From Bacteroides caecigallinarum (lineage in GTDB: Bacteria > Bacteroidota > Bacteroidia > Bacteroidales > Bacteroidaceae): 35,321 nucleotides of DNA. Positions 1 through 8,606 of the stretch are shown piece by piece. The notes below the pieces were generated by a model, which searched no databases, was not told where the DNA came from, and saw only the letters and a program-made list of their open reading frames with translations. A program made the translations under genes and the position numbers. Where the stretch lies: NCBI RefSeq assembly GCF_021531075.1, contig NZ_JADYTJ010000034.1:1-35321 (forward strand). Direction: 5' to 3'. Within the stretch, counting starts at the first letter, position 1. Every line of letters begins with the position of its first letter.

Positions 1-2390
1 TATATATATCAACTATTATAATATGTTTATCCTGTTTTAAAAATAGGATCAATGCAAATAATGGTTATCCTATAAATCCGGTTCCTTTTACTTCCGTGAA
101 GATCACAGATAATTTCTGGGGACAAAGATTAAAAGCCAGCAGAGAAGTTACTATACCATTAGCATTCAAAAAATGCGAAGAATCCGGCCGTTACAGAAAC
201 TTTGAGATGGCAGCACATCCGGACAAAAACAACAAAGTTACCGGAAATTCTTTTGACGATACTGATGTATATAAAACTATAGAAGGCGCTAGTTATCTTC
301 TACAAACATATCCTGATAAAAAGCTAAAAAAATACATTGACAGTGTATTAGTAATAGTAGCTGCTGCACAAGAACCAGATGGATATCTATATACAGCAAG
401 AACAATGAATCCAGACCATCCACATGAATGGGCTGGTAATAAAAGATGGGAAAAGGTAGAAGAACTAAGTCACGAGTTCTACAATTTAGGACACATGATA
501 GAAGGAGCAGTTGCACATTATCAAGCAACAGGACAAAGAAATTTCCTAGATATAGCTATAAGATATGCAGATTGTGTATGTAATGAAATAGGTAACGGCG
601 AAAATCAACAAGTAAAGGTACCCGGACATCAAATAGCAGAAATGGCTTTGGCTAAACTTTATTTAGCTACAGGCAATGAAAAATATCTCAACATGGCTAA
701 ATTCTTTCTTGATAAACGTGGATATACATCAAGACGAGATGAATATAGCCAAGCTCACAAACCCGTAATTGAACAGGATGAAGCTGTAGGACATGCAGTC
801 CGTGCCACATATATGTATTCTGGAATGGCTGATGTAGCTGCTCTGACAGGAGATACTGCTTACATTAATGCTATAGATAGAATATGGGACAATATTGTTG
901 GGAAGAAATTATATATAACAGGTGGTATAGGAGCAACCAGCCTTGGAGAAGCTTTTGGCAAAAATTATGAACTTCCTAATATGTCTGCATATTGTGAAAC
1001 ATGTGCAGCAATAGGAAACGTATATCTAAACCACAGGTTATTTCTACTACATGGTGATTCCAAATATTATGATGTGTTGGAACGTACTTTGTACAATGGT
1101 CTAATATCAGGTGTCTCAATTGACGGAGGTAGCTTCTTCTATCCTAATCCACTTGAATCAATGGGACAACATCAGCGCCAGGCATGGTTTGGATGTGCAT
1201 GCTGTCCTTCAAACATATGTCGTTTCATACCATCATTACCAGGATATATTTATGCAGTAAAGGATAATAGTTTATTTATAAACCTCTTTATTTCCAATGA
1301 AGCAGACTTGAAAATAAACAATAAAAAAGTAAGAATCAAGCAATCAACTTCATATCCTTGGGATGGAGATGTAAAATTAAGTATAATGCATAATACTGCA
1401 GGAAAGTTTGCAATTAAGATACGTATTCCAGGTTGGGTTCGCAATGAAGTAGTTCCAAGTAATCTATACAAATATTCTGACAACAAGAGTTTATCATATT
1501 CTATTAGTATTAATGGTCAAAAAATAGAATCGCGTATTGATAAAGGATATTTTGTAATAGATAATAAATGGAAAAAAGGAGACGAAATCAGTATACATTT
1601 CGATATGGATGTACGTACTGTAAAGGCAAACCATAATGTAGAAGCAGACAAAGGACGTATATCTATAGAACGTGGTCCGTTAGTTTATTGTGCAGAATGG
1701 GCTGATAACAAATATAATGTACTAAACACACTAATGAGCCAAAAAACTAATTTCGAAATAATTAAACAACCTGATTTATTAAATGGAATTTATCAGATTT
1801 CTACAAAAGCACAATCATTAGAATATGATAAAAATGGTAAACTAAATATCAAAGATCAAAATCTTTTATTAATTCCATATTATGCTTGGGCTCATCGTGG
1901 ACAAGGAAATATGACAATATGGCTTCCACAACAAGTATATGCATCAAATCCTGCACCAATACCGACATTAACATCAGAAAGTAAAATAGAAGCTTCTGTT
2001 AATTCAGCCTCATTACATTCAATCTCAGACGGTATGATACCCAAAGATGAAAATGACCGTAGTATTCCTTATTTTAACTGGTGGCCACAGAAAGGAACCT
2101 ATGAATGGATAACTTATGATTTTCCTCAAAAGATATCAATCTCTGAATCTATTATTTACTGGTTTGATGATTCTCCATGGGGAGGATGTCGTGTTCCTGA
2201 GAATTTAAAACTTTATTATAAAAACGAATATAACAAATGGGAAAATATTGAAATAACAAATAATTACATTATAGAGAAATCAAGTCCTACGAAAATACAG
2301 TTCAAAGATGTAATAACTAATGGAATAAAGTTAGAAGTAAAACTAAAAGACAATTTTTCTTCAGGTATAATGGAATGGATTGTAAAATAA
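1..2390 (+). CDS. GH127 beta-L-arabinofuranosidase-like protein, 5' end cut by window
   Basis: Glycoside hydrolase of family GH127 (formerly DUF1680), whose known members release beta-L-arabinofuranose. The frame stays open to the left edge (first full codon at base 3). The visible upstream residues are hydrophobic and end in a Leu-Ser-Cys stretch, so a signal peptide is probable, the GTG at 96 is not the true start, and the gene is partial. Counting from that GTG, Glu301 and Cys303 (motif CETCA) and Cys369/Cys370 (motif CACCPSN) match the zinc site and cysteine nucleophile of the Bifidobacterium enzyme HypBA1; Glu285 lies where its acid/base residue is expected. The last 130 or so residues (from LTSESKIEAS) look like a C-terminal beta-sandwich, perhaps carbohydrate-binding. 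The gene is visibly more AT-rich than the operon at 3383-8482. Family is clear; the substrate is inferred. Confidence 0.88.
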   Translation, partial: YISTIIICLSCFKNRINANNGYPINPVPFTSVKITDNFWGQRLKASREVTIPLAFKKCEESGRYRNFEMAAHPDKNNKVTGNSFDDTDVYKTIEGASYLLQTYPDKKLKKYIDSVLVIVAAAQEPDGYLYTARTMNPDHPHEWAGNKRWEKVEELSHEFYNLGHMIEGAVAHYQATGQRNFLDIAIRYADCVCNEIGNGENQQVKVPGHQIAEMALAKLYLATGNEKYLNMAKFFLDKRGYTSRRDEYSQAHKPVIEQDEAVGHAVRATYMYSGMADVAALTGDTAYINAIDRIWDNIVGKKLYITGGIGATSLGEAFGKNYELPNMSAYCETCAAIGNVYLNHRLFLLHGDSKYYDVLERTLYNGLISGVSIDGGSFFYPNPLESMGQHQRQAWFGCACCPSNICRFIPSLPGYIYAVKDNSLFINLFISNEADLKINNKKVRIKQSTSYPWDGDVKLSIMHNTAGKFAIKIRIPGWVRNEVVPSNLYKYSDNKSLSYSISINGQKIESRIDKGYFVIDNKWKKGDEISIHFDMDVRTVKANHNVEADKGRISIERGPLVYCAEWADNKYNVLNTLMSQKTNFEIIKQPDLLNGIYQISTKAQSLEYDKNGKLNIKDQNLLLIPYYAWAHRGQGNMTIWLPQQVYASNPAPIPTLTSESKIEASVNSASLHSISDGMIPKDENDRSIPYFNWWPQKGTYEWITYDFPQKISISESIIYWFDDSPWGGCRVPENLKLYYKNEYNKWENIEITNNYIIEKSSPTKIQFKDVITNGIKLEVKLKDNFSSGIMEWIVK

Positions 2391-2465
2391 AACTGCTATT
2401 AATGAATTTGAACTACAACTTAAAAGCTTAACAAATTTCATTAAGAACATTCAGTAAATTGAACA

Positions 2466-2517
2466 AAAACAGCCAACTTATTCAAACACAAAGTGTCGCG
2501 AATTAGCTGGCTGTTTT
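2466..2517 (+). terminator. possible terminator hairpin after the GH127 gene
   Basis: Perfect 10-bp inverted repeat AAAACAGCCA (2466-2475) and TGGCTGTTTT (2508-2517) with a 32-nt loop. The right arm ends in four T. It lies about 75 nt beyond the GH127 stop codon. The long loop makes it less typical than the other terminators in this window. Confidence 0.4.
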
Positions 2518-2585
2518 GTATCTTTATGTATTTCCCCCACAAATAAGGTTTGGTAGCCCAAACGGAGAAATCCTCCAACAAAGAT

Positions 2586-2705
2586 ATGGCTAAGATACAA
2601 AATATTTCGGGAATTTACCCTACTTTAGGCTTTACAGGCAAATCTCCTGCATTGCAGGGAACTTGTAATAAGACGTTCACGCACAAAATTAGACTTTGTT
2701 CCTAA
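2586..2705 (+). pseudogene. 39-codon fragment, possibly the start of an IS transposase
   Basis: An ATG at 2586 opens a 39-residue frame beginning MAKIQNISGIYPTLGF and stopping at 2703-2705. The first residues resemble what I remember of the N-termini of IS1380-type transposases of Bacteroidales, but no catalytic region follows and I see no terminal inverted repeats. The fragment overlaps, on the opposite strand, the 3' end of the ATPase pseudogene at 2675-3046. This could mark an old insertion, or the similarity may be chance. It is not a functional gene. Confidence 0.25.
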
Positions 2706-3046
2706 ATTATATGTATCCATCACCTTCTTGGACATAAATTCATTATTCACGCCATTGCAAATAGCACGCAAAAGATTCATCTAATAGGATGTCAGACCCT
2801 GAATTTGCTGAACAAAAAGAGCATCACACTGAACAAGCACGGCTTCTTTGGCTGCTTTAAACTCTTCCTCACCGACATACTTATCAGTTTCAGCCAAAAC
2901 AAAATAGTATTCAAGCCATTAGTGAAATTAAGTTTCAATCTTTTAGTTTCTTTTATTCTGTCAGTAAAATTCTCATTCTCAACAGAAACACCATAAACGA
3001 AAGCCTTTTCCATTGTTTTTGTATATACGATTTCAAATTGGTTCAC
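2675..3046 (-). pseudogene. decayed AAA-type ATPase gene (internal deletion, frameshift, nonsense codon)
   Basis: Remnant of the AAA-family ATPases of about 380 residues that are common in Bacteroides and start with a conserved MNxFEIVYTK-like segment. Reading from 3046, the first 47 or so residues (MNQFEIVYTKTMEKAFVYG to about NGLNTI) match that N-terminus. The Walker A region and the whole middle are missing. The sequence then resumes in another frame with TDKYVGEEEFKAAKEAV and FVQQIQGLTSY, meets an in-frame TAG (complement of 2781-2783) where relatives have a Gln codon, and continues as MNLLRAICNGVNNEF and NLGTKSNFVRERL before losing similarity. Three separate lesions show a dead gene. The family assignment rests on remembered relatives; the lesions follow if it is right. 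Confidence 0.6.
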
Positions 3047-3060
3047 TCAACATTGCCTAT

Positions 3061-3252
3061 TTACCACCTTCTCTCAGACATCACAATCATAAGTATAAGA
3101 TATACTATCACTCCGGAAAATGCAGTAAATACAGTAAGCAAAGCATAGCCTACTCTTACTAAAGTAGTATCCAAACCGAAATACTCTGCCAGACCGGCGC
3201 AAACTCCGGCTATCATGCGGTCGTTAGAACGCGAAAGTTTTCTATTATCCAT
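3061..3252 (-). CDS. PspC-domain small membrane protein
   Basis: A 63-residue protein that is almost entirely a PspC domain (phage-shock protein C family). The motif MIAGVCAGLAEYFGLD is followed by a short linker and one long hydrophobic segment (TVFTAFSGVIVYLILMIVM). The typical arrangement is a short cytoplasmic N-terminus and a membrane helix; in other bacteria PspC proteins sense or transmit envelope stress. I prefer the ATG at 3252 to the GTG at 3258, because it gives the usual MDNRKLSRS start and sits 23 nt from a promoter box at 3275-3282. It is monocistronic, with no psp partners nearby. Confidence 0.85.
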   Translation of the reverse strand: MDNRKLSRSNDRMIAGVCAGLAEYFGLDTTLVRVGYALLTVFTAFSGVIVYLILMIVMSERRW

Positions 3253-3274
3253 AATCACTGACTAATTTTTTATA

Positions 3275-3282
3275 CGAAGATA
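3275..3282 (-). promoter_or_regulatory. -7 promoter box of the PspC-domain gene
   Basis: On the minus strand the bases read TATCTTCG, one base from the Bacteroidetes sigma-70 box TAnnTTTG, 23 nt upstream of the chosen ATG. The same variant precedes metK (8536-8543). Confidence 0.5.
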
Positions 3283-3382
3283 AGAAAAAACACTGAATAT
3301 ACATTCTTACTCTTAAAAACTTTTAAATAAATGCCATATATACCTATTTATTTTGTTATTTTGCAACAAATTAGGGATAAAA

Positions 3383-4285
3383 GTGAGTAAACTATATATA
3401 GATAAGTGTCCCATCTGCGGACAAAGCCAGTTTGAAAAGGTTATGACATGTACTGACCACTATGCTACGGGCGAATCATTCGATTTGTGCCGATGTACTA
3501 ACTGTAACTTTTTGTTTACTCAAAATGCGCCTGTCGAATCCGAAATCGGCAGATATTACGAATCACCGGATTATATTTCACACAGCGATACTCACAAGGG
3601 CCTTATGAATTCGGTATATCATAAGGTAAGAAAGTATATGCTTTCCGAAAAAGCCAAACTCGTTGGTAAAAGCAGCAATCTTACATGCGGAAGAATTCTT
3701 GACATAGGAACAGGAACAGGATATTTTGCCGACAAGATGAAAAGAGAAGGCTGGCAGGTGTCTGCCATCGAAAAAAGTCCTCAGGCAAGAGAATTCGCAA
3801 AAGAGCATTTCGGAATAAAGGTCAACCCTCCGGAAGATTTGTTTACCATTAAGGACAAAACATTCGATGTTATCACCCTATGGCACGTAATGGAACATTT
3901 GGAACAACTGAACCGTACATGGGAGACCTTGGGTAAAATACTTAAAGATAGCGGAGCATTGATAATAGCAGTACCTAATGCGGCGTCTTATGATGCGGAA
4001 AAGTATAAAAATATGTGGGCAGCATATGATGTTCCAAGGCATCTATGGCACTTTACTCCTACTACAATCAAGAAAATAGCCTCAAAACATGGTTTTGTGA
4101 TGACAGAAAGATATCCTATGCCATTCGATGCATTTTATGTGTCAATGCTTAGCGAGAAGTACATGAAAAGGTCGAATTCCTTTGTTCGAGGACTATTGAC
4201 AGGAACAAAAGCATGGATAGCATCTATAAACCATAAGGACAAGAGCAGTTCAATGATTTATATATTCAGAAAGAAACAGTTATGA
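3383..4285 (+). CDS. class I SAM-dependent methyltransferase with N-terminal zinc-ribbon-like motif
   Basis: About 300 residues. The N-terminus carries two CxxC pairs (Cys9/Cys12 in CPICG and Cys38/Cys41 in CRCTNC), probably a zinc ribbon. The Rossmann motif ILDIGTGTGYF at about 105-115 binds S-adenosylmethionine, followed by an acidic residue after strand 2 (SAIEKS) and the HVMEHL region typical of Methyltransf_23-like enzymes. The substrate is unknown; relatives are annotated as sugar or O-methyltransferases. I chose the GTG at 3383, because the longer frame to the TTG at 3353 would start inside the AT-rich promoter-like sequence. Its stop overlaps the ftsX ATG by 4 nt, so the two are translationally coupled. 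First gene of the operon reaching folK. Confidence 0.8.
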   Translation: MSKLYIDKCPICGQSQFEKVMTCTDHYATGESFDLCRCTNCNFLFTQNAPVESEIGRYYESPDYISHSDTHKGLMNSVYHKVRKYMLSEKAKLVGKSSNLTCGRILDIGTGTGYFADKMKREGWQVSAIEKSPQAREFAKEHFGIKVNPPEDLFTIKDKTFDVITLWHVMEHLEQLNRTWETLGKILKDSGALIIAVPNAASYDAEKYKNMWAAYDVPRHLWHFTPTTIKKIASKHGFVMTERYPMPFDAFYVSMLSEKYMKRSNSFVRGLLTGTKAWIASINHKDKSSSMIYIFRKKQL

Positions 4286-5142
4286 AAAAACATAAGTCAA
4301 TATTCGACATGCAATTCATTACAGCAGGTATAAGTACCACAATGGTACTGTTTTTGCTGGGACTTGTAGTATTCTTTGTACTTACGGCAAACAATCTTTC
4401 TGTATACATCAGAGAAAACATAGCTTTCAGTGCAATACTTGACGACGGAATAAAGGAAACTTCGATAATAAAGCTTCAGGAAAGCCTCAACAAAAAGGAC
4501 TACGTAAAACAGACAGTCTACATTTCCAAGGATCAGGCTCTTAAAGAGCAGATAGATGCTATGGGAACAGACCCGAGTGAATTTCTGGGACACAACCCTT
4601 TCAATGCTTCAATAGAGATAAAACTAAATGCCGGATATACCAATCCAGACAGCATAAAATGGATAGAAAAGGAACTGATGACCAATAAAAGTATACTGGA
4701 AGTGAGTTACCCTCAGAATCTGCTGGAGTCAGTAAACAGAAATCTGCAGAAGATAAGTGTATTCCTTCTGGGACTTGCCGTTTTACTTTCGCTTATATCT
4801 TTCTCGCTGATAAACAATACCATACGTCTGACAATATACTCCAAAAGATTTCTGATACACACCATGAAACTGGTAGGTGCAAGCTGGAGTTTCATACGCC
4901 GTCCGTTCATCACCAGAAACCTGTGGATAGGAATACTTTCAGGAGCTGTAGCCAACGCCATTCTTACGGCACTGGCATATACAGCTGTAAAATATGAACC
5001 GGAACTACTGGCTATAGTATCGCCTGAGAGTATAATCATTGTAGCGGCAGCAGTAATGGTATTCGGTATGATAATAACCACACTGTGCGCATACATATCA
5101 ATCAACAAATATCTGCGCATGAAAATAAGCGAACTTTATTGA
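4282..5142 (+). CDS. ftsX: cell-division protein FtsX (ABC-transporter-like permease)
   Basis: 286 residues with the FtsX layout: one membrane helix near the N-terminus (about 17-36), an extracytoplasmic domain of some 120 residues, then three helices (about 158-178, 214-234, 250-273). With the ATPase FtsE it controls peptidoglycan hydrolases at the division site. The conserved region KLVGASWSFIRRPFI, just before helix 3, is typical of the family. ftsE is not in this window, as is usual in Bacteroidetes, where the two genes are often apart. It overlaps the upstream methyltransferase by 4 nt and is followed 21 nt later by the DUF3098 gene. Confidence 0.93.
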   Translation: MKKHKSIFDMQFITAGISTTMVLFLLGLVVFFVLTANNLSVYIRENIAFSAILDDGIKETSIIKLQESLNKKDYVKQTVYISKDQALKEQIDAMGTDPSEFLGHNPFNASIEIKLNAGYTNPDSIKWIEKELMTNKSILEVSYPQNLLESVNRNLQKISVFLLGLAVLLSLISFSLINNTIRLTIYSKRFLIHTMKLVGASWSFIRRPFITRNLWIGILSGAVANAILTALAYTAVKYEPELLAIVSPESIIIVAAAVMVFGMIITTLCAYISINKYLRMKISELY

Positions 5143-5163
5143 AAACAATAATATAATCAAGAT

Positions 5164-5409
5164 ATGGACAGAACCAAATTTGCATTCGACAAGACAAACT
5201 TTATCCTCCTGGGGATAGGAATGGCAGTTATTATCATCGGCTTTCTGCTGATGACAGGCCCGGGTTCGACAGAAACAGCATTCGAGCCGGACATTTTCAG
5301 TGTGCGCCGCATCAAAGTGGCACCTTTTGTATGCTTCGTAGGATTTATTTTCATGATATACGGCATACTGCGTAAACCAAAATCAATTTCAGAAAATATC
5401 GAAAATTAA
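5164..5409 (+). CDS. DUF3098 family small membrane protein
   Basis: 81 residues with two hydrophobic helices (about 13-31 and 55-69) separated by the motif TGPGSTETAFEPDIFSVRR, which is characteristic of DUF3098. The family is found in Bacteroidetes, nearly always between ftsX and uppP as here, which suggests a role in division or cell-wall precursor recycling. No biochemical function is known to me. It is 12 nt upstream of uppP. Confidence 0.88.
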   Translation: MDRTKFAFDKTNFILLGIGMAVIIIGFLLMTGPGSTETAFEPDIFSVRRIKVAPFVCFVGFIFMIYGILRKPKSISENIEN

Positions 5410-5421
5410 GAATAACAAAAC

Positions 5422-6225
5422 ATGACTTGGATTGAAGCTATTATTCTGGGAATCCTTCAAGGACTCACAGAATACCTGCCTGTGAGCAGTAGTGGGCATC
5501 TTGCCATAGGCTCTGCACTTTTTGGAATAGAAGGTGAAGAAAACTTGACATTCACCATTGTGGTGCATGTGGCGACCGTACTTAGTACTCTGGTAATATT
5601 GTGGAAAGAGATAGACTGGATTTTCCGTGGTCTGTTCAAATTCCAGATGAACGAAGAGACAAAATATGTATTGAACATCATAGTTTCCATGATTCCTGTA
5701 GGAATTGTAGGAGTGTTCTTCAAAGACTATGTAGAAGACATATTCAGTTCAGGACTTCTGATTGTAGGAATAATGCTGTTGGTCACTGCATCTCTGTTGG
5801 TATTCTCTTATTATGCCAAGCCTCGCACCAAAGAGAAAATCAGCATGAAAGACGCGTTCATTATCGGTCTGGCTCAGGCTTGTGCAGTAATGCCCGGCCT
5901 TTCGCGTTCCGGTTCTACCATTGCTACAGGATTGCTATTGGGCAACAAGAAAGAAACGCTTGCACAATTCTCGTTCCTTATGGTTATCCCTCCGATATTG
6001 GGAGAAGCATTGCTCAGCGGAATGGAAATCGTAAAAGACGCATCGGCAGCAAATGCAGAGATGTCTATCGGCGCACTTATAGCAGGATTCCTTGCTGCTT
6101 TCATCTCCGGATGTATAGCCTGCAAATGGATGATAAACATCGTCAAGAGAGGAAAACTGGTTTACTTCGGCATTTATTGTGCCATAGCCGGTGCCATAAC
6201 TATAGCTGTATCATTACTCAACTAA
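5422..6225 (+). CDS. uppP: undecaprenyl-diphosphatase UppP (BacA)
   Basis: 267 residues, polytopic. It removes the terminal phosphate of undecaprenyl diphosphate to regenerate the lipid carrier for peptidoglycan and other envelope glycans, and overproduction gives bacitracin resistance in other species. Both signature motifs are present: [14 protein letters not shown] at about 14-27, with the catalytic Glu and Ser, and [10 protein letters not shown] at about 159-168, with the catalytic Arg. Length is normal. It follows DUF3098 and lies 10 nt upstream of truB in the same operon. Confidence 0.96.
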   Translation: MTWIEAIILGILQGLTEYLPVSSSGHLAIGSALFGIEGEENLTFTIVVHVATVLSTLVILWKEIDWIFRGLFKFQMNEETKYVLNIIVSMIPVGIVGVFFKDYVEDIFSSGLLIVGIMLLVTASLLVFSYYAKPRTKEKISMKDAFIIGLAQACAVMPGLSRSGSTIATGLLLGNKKETLAQFSFLMVIPPILGEALLSGMEIVKDASAANAEMSIGALIAGFLAAFISGCIACKWMINIVKRGKLVYFGIYCAIAGAITIAVSLLN

Positions 6226-6235
6226 AACGGTCTGT

Positions 6236-6943
6236 ATGCTGGATTTTAAGGAAGGAGAAATTCTATACATAGACAAACCGCTGAAGTGGACATCATTTGC
6301 TGTAGTAAACAAACTCAGATATCACATAAGCCGTAAACTGGGGGTGAAGAAAATAAAAGTGGGACATGCCGGAACACTTGACCCTCTTGCTACGGGAGTG
6401 ATGATTATCTGCACCGGAAAGGCAACAAAAAGAATAGAAGAATTTCAGTATCACACCAAGGAATACATCGCCACTCTGCAACTGGGAGCTACCACTCCGT
6501 CGTTCGACCTTGAAAAGGAGATAGACGCTACGTATCCTACCGAACATATCACCCGCGAAATGGTGGAGGAAGTACTGAAAAAGTTCATCGGAACCATAGA
6601 GCAGGTGCCGCCGGTATTCTCAGCATGTAAGGTTGACGGTAAAAGAGCTTACGACCTTGCAAGAAAAGGCGATGAGGTTGAACTAAAAGCCAAGACACTT
6701 GTTATAGATGATATAGAGCTACTGGAATGCAACTTGCCTGAGATAAAAATCAGAGTAGTCTGCAGCAAAGGAACTTACATCAGGGCTCTGGCAAGGGATA
6801 TCGGACAAGCCCTAGACAGCGGCGCACACCTCACGGGACTGATACGTACCCGAGTGGGAGATGTGAAACTGGAAGACTGTATGAAACCTGAAGATTTCGA
6901 GCAATGGCTCGACAAGCAAGATATTAAAGTTACAAACGATTAA
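6236..6943 (+). CDS. truB: tRNA pseudouridine-55 synthase TruB
   Basis: 235 residues. It makes pseudouridine at position 55 in the T-loop of tRNAs. The catalytic Asp49 lies in the motif [11 protein letters not shown], followed by CTGKATK; the region [13 protein letters not shown] near the C-terminus is the other family hallmark. It lacks the C-terminal PUA domain of the longer E. coli enzyme, which is usual in this phylum. ATG at 6236 chosen, 10 nt after uppP; queA begins 19 nt downstream. Confidence 0.96.
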   Translation: MLDFKEGEILYIDKPLKWTSFAVVNKLRYHISRKLGVKKIKVGHAGTLDPLATGVMIICTGKATKRIEEFQYHTKEYIATLQLGATTPSFDLEKEIDATYPTEHITREMVEEVLKKFIGTIEQVPPVFSACKVDGKRAYDLARKGDEVELKAKTLVIDDIELLECNLPEIKIRVVCSKGTYIRALARDIGQALDSGAHLTGLIRTRVGDVKLEDCMKPEDFEQWLDKQDIKVTND

Positions 6944-6962
6944 GGAAAGAAAGGAACAAAAG

Positions 6963-8018
6963 ATGAAACTGTCACAATTCAAATTCAAATTGCCGGATGA
7001 AAAAATTGCTCTGTATCCTACCGACTACAGAGACGAGTCGCGCCTGATGGTGGTACATAAATCAACAGGCGAAATAGAACACAAGATGTTCAAGGACATC
7101 CTGAATTATTTCGACGACAAGGATGTGTTTATCTTTAACGACACAAAAGTATTCCCTGCACGTTTGTACGGAAACAAGGAAAAGACAGGTGCCAAAATCG
7201 AAGTCTTCCTTCTTAGAGAGCTCAACGAAGAGCTTCGTCTGTGGGACGTTCTTGTAGACCCGGCACGTAAGATACGTATCGGTAACAAGCTGTATTTCGG
7301 CGAGGATGACTCTATGGTGGCCGAAGTTATAGACAACACCACTTCAAGAGGACGTACTCTGCGTTTCCTTTACGACGGTCCGCACGACGAGTTCAAGAAA
7401 GCCCTTTATGCGCTTGGCGAACCACCATTGCCTCCATTCATAAACCGTCGCGCAGAACCTATCGATGAAGAACGTTTCCAGAATATCTTTGCAAAGAACG
7501 AGGGAGCTGTTACAGTTCCTGCATCAGGATTACACTTCAGCCGTGAGTTGATGAAGCGTATGGAAATCAAGGGTATAGACTTTGCTTTCATCACTATGCA
7601 CGCCGGACTAGGTAACTTCCGCGAAATAGATGTTGAGGATCTTACAAAACATAAAGTAGATTCCGAGCAGATGTTTGTCAATGCAGAAGCTTGCCGTATA
7701 GTAAACAATGCTAAGGACAATGGTCGCAATATCTGTGCTGTAGGTACCACAGTTATGAGAACTATAGAAACAGCTGTCAGCACAGACGGACATCTTAAGG
7801 AATACGAAGGATGGACAAACAAATTTATTTTCCCTCCATACGAATTCAGTGTGGCAAACTCAATGGTGAGCAACTTCAATATGCCTATGTCAACAATGCT
7901 TATGCTGGTTTGCTCATACGGCGGATATGAACTTATCATGGATGCCTACAACATCGCTCTTAAAGAAGATTACCGTTTCGGTACTTATGGAGATGCAATG
8001 CTTATATTGGATAAATAA
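6963..8018 (+). CDS. queA: SAM:tRNA ribosyltransferase-isomerase QueA
   Basis: 351 residues, full length. It transfers the ribosyl part of S-adenosylmethionine to preQ1 in tRNA, forming epoxyqueuosine. Family motifs include [20 protein letters not shown] at the N-terminus, [13 protein letters not shown], the central VPASGLHFS, and a C-terminal stretch around [11 protein letters not shown] and YGDAMLI. The other queuosine genes are not here. It ends 2 nt before the folK start, so the two are coupled. Confidence 0.96.
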   Translation: MKLSQFKFKLPDEKIALYPTDYRDESRLMVVHKSTGEIEHKMFKDILNYFDDKDVFIFNDTKVFPARLYGNKEKTGAKIEVFLLRELNEELRLWDVLVDPARKIRIGNKLYFGEDDSMVAEVIDNTTSRGRTLRFLYDGPHDEFKKALYALGEPPLPPFINRRAEPIDEERFQNIFAKNEGAVTVPASGLHFSRELMKRMEIKGIDFAFITMHAGLGNFREIDVEDLTKHKVDSEQMFVNAEACRIVNNAKDNGRNICAVGTTVMRTIETAVSTDGHLKEYEGWTNKFIFPPYEFSVANSMVSNFNMPMSTMLMLVCSYGGYELIMDAYNIALKEDYRFGTYGDAMLILDK

Positions 8019-8020
8019 TA

Positions 8021-8482
8021 ATGGCAAAAGTATTCCTAGGCCTTGGTACCAACCTTGGCAACAAAAAAAACAATCTGCTGGCAGCAGTAAACAATATAGA
8101 AAAGAAGATAGGGAAGGTGACTTCCCTATCTTCTTTTTATGAAACAGAACCTTGGGGATTCGAATCGGACAATTCGTTCCTCAATGCTGCACTATGCGTG
8201 GAAACATCGCTTCCCCCCACAGTCATCCTTAATATAATAAAGGAAATAGAAATAGAAATGGGAAGGACACAAAAATCGGTAAACAAGGTATATTCCGACC
8301 GACCTATCGACATCGACATTCTCCTTTATGATGATATGATTATCAAGACAGAGGAGCTGACCATACCCCACCCGCTTATGACTGAAAGGGATTTCGTGAT
8401 GAAACCATTGGTAGAGATTGCAGGTGATGATGTACATCCTGTTTTTGAGAAGAGACTTAAAGATATATTTGACACTTTATAA
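8021..8482 (+). CDS. folK: dihydropterin pyrophosphokinase FolK
   Basis: 153 residues. It transfers pyrophosphate from ATP to 6-hydroxymethyl-dihydropterin in folate synthesis. Motifs: LGLGTNLGNKKNNL at the N-terminus, SSFYETEPWGFESDNSFLNA, and the HPPK signature DRPIDIDILLYDD followed by IPHPLMTERDFVMKPL. Length is normal. Last gene of the operon beginning at 3383. An intrinsic-terminator-like hairpin lies within its own 5' coding part (8100-8137), which is unusual. No clear terminator follows the stop before the metK promoter region. Confidence 0.95.
   Translation: MAKVFLGLGTNLGNKKNNLLAAVNNIEKKIGKVTSLSSFYETEPWGFESDNSFLNAALCVETSLPPTVILNIIKEIEIEMGRTQKSVNKVYSDRPIDIDILLYDDMIIKTEELTIPHPLMTERDFVMKPLVEIAGDDVHPVFEKRLKDIFDTL
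8100..8137 (+). repeat. perfect 17-bp inverted repeat with GTGA loop inside folK
   Basis: Left arm 8100-8116, loop GTGA 8117-8120 (a GNRA tetraloop in RNA), right arm 8121-8137, no mismatch. The right arm runs into five consecutive T (8134-8138), which gives an intrinsic-terminator shape. It begins 80 nt into the folK coding sequence, over the codons for about NIEKKIGKVTSLSSFY. The T-rich edge exists on both strands, so it could act in either direction. Confidence 0.85.
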
Positions 8483-8535
8483 AGCCAAGTATGTTAAAAT
8501 AATATGCATTTTGTAATTATTCCAATTAATATGCG

Positions 8536-8543
8536 TATCTTCG
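8536..8543 (+). promoter_or_regulatory. -7 promoter box of metK
   Basis: TATCTTCG, one base from the Bacteroidetes consensus TAnnTTTG. Transcription from here would begin a few bases before the SAM-II aptamer at 8558, so the riboswitch would lie at the very 5' end of the RNA. Confidence 0.55.
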
Positions 8544-8557
8544 CAGGCGAAAATAAA

Positions 8558-8606
8558 AGTGGAAAGATTTGAGTAGCTTGCAACCACGGAAAAAAAATGC
8601 TAAAAC
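8558..8606 (+). promoter_or_regulatory. SAM-II riboswitch upstream of metK
   Basis: Matches the compact SAM-II pseudoknot. Stem P1 is GTGG (8559-8562) with CCAC (8584-8587). The P1 loop carries GATTTG and the conserved CTTGCAA. The A-rich tail ends in AAATGCTAAAA. Within the pseudoknot, ATTT (8567-8570) can pair with AAAT (8595-8598), and TAGC (8574-8577) with GCTA (8599-8602). Known SAM-II elements bind S-adenosylmethionine and repress SAM or methionine synthesis genes, which fits metK directly downstream. The aptamer ends almost 80 nt before the ATG, so the usual sequestration of the ribosome site is not obvious; a small hairpin TCCG/CGGA lies at about 8636-8649. Confidence 0.88.

Noticed and set aside
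357-363. Residues 357-363 of the PBP4-type protein (DGCGVSD instead of DGSGLSR; encoded near 29540-29556) as a sign of an inactive enzyme.
   Set aside because: The three catalytic triads SVEK, SDN and KTG are intact, and the changed residues lie outside them.
5601-6272. A long open frame on the plus strand overlapping uppP and the start of truB.
   Set aside because: It lies in another frame within a clear uppP gene, its product is rich in Arg, Cys and His without any family motif, and it is a frame shadow.
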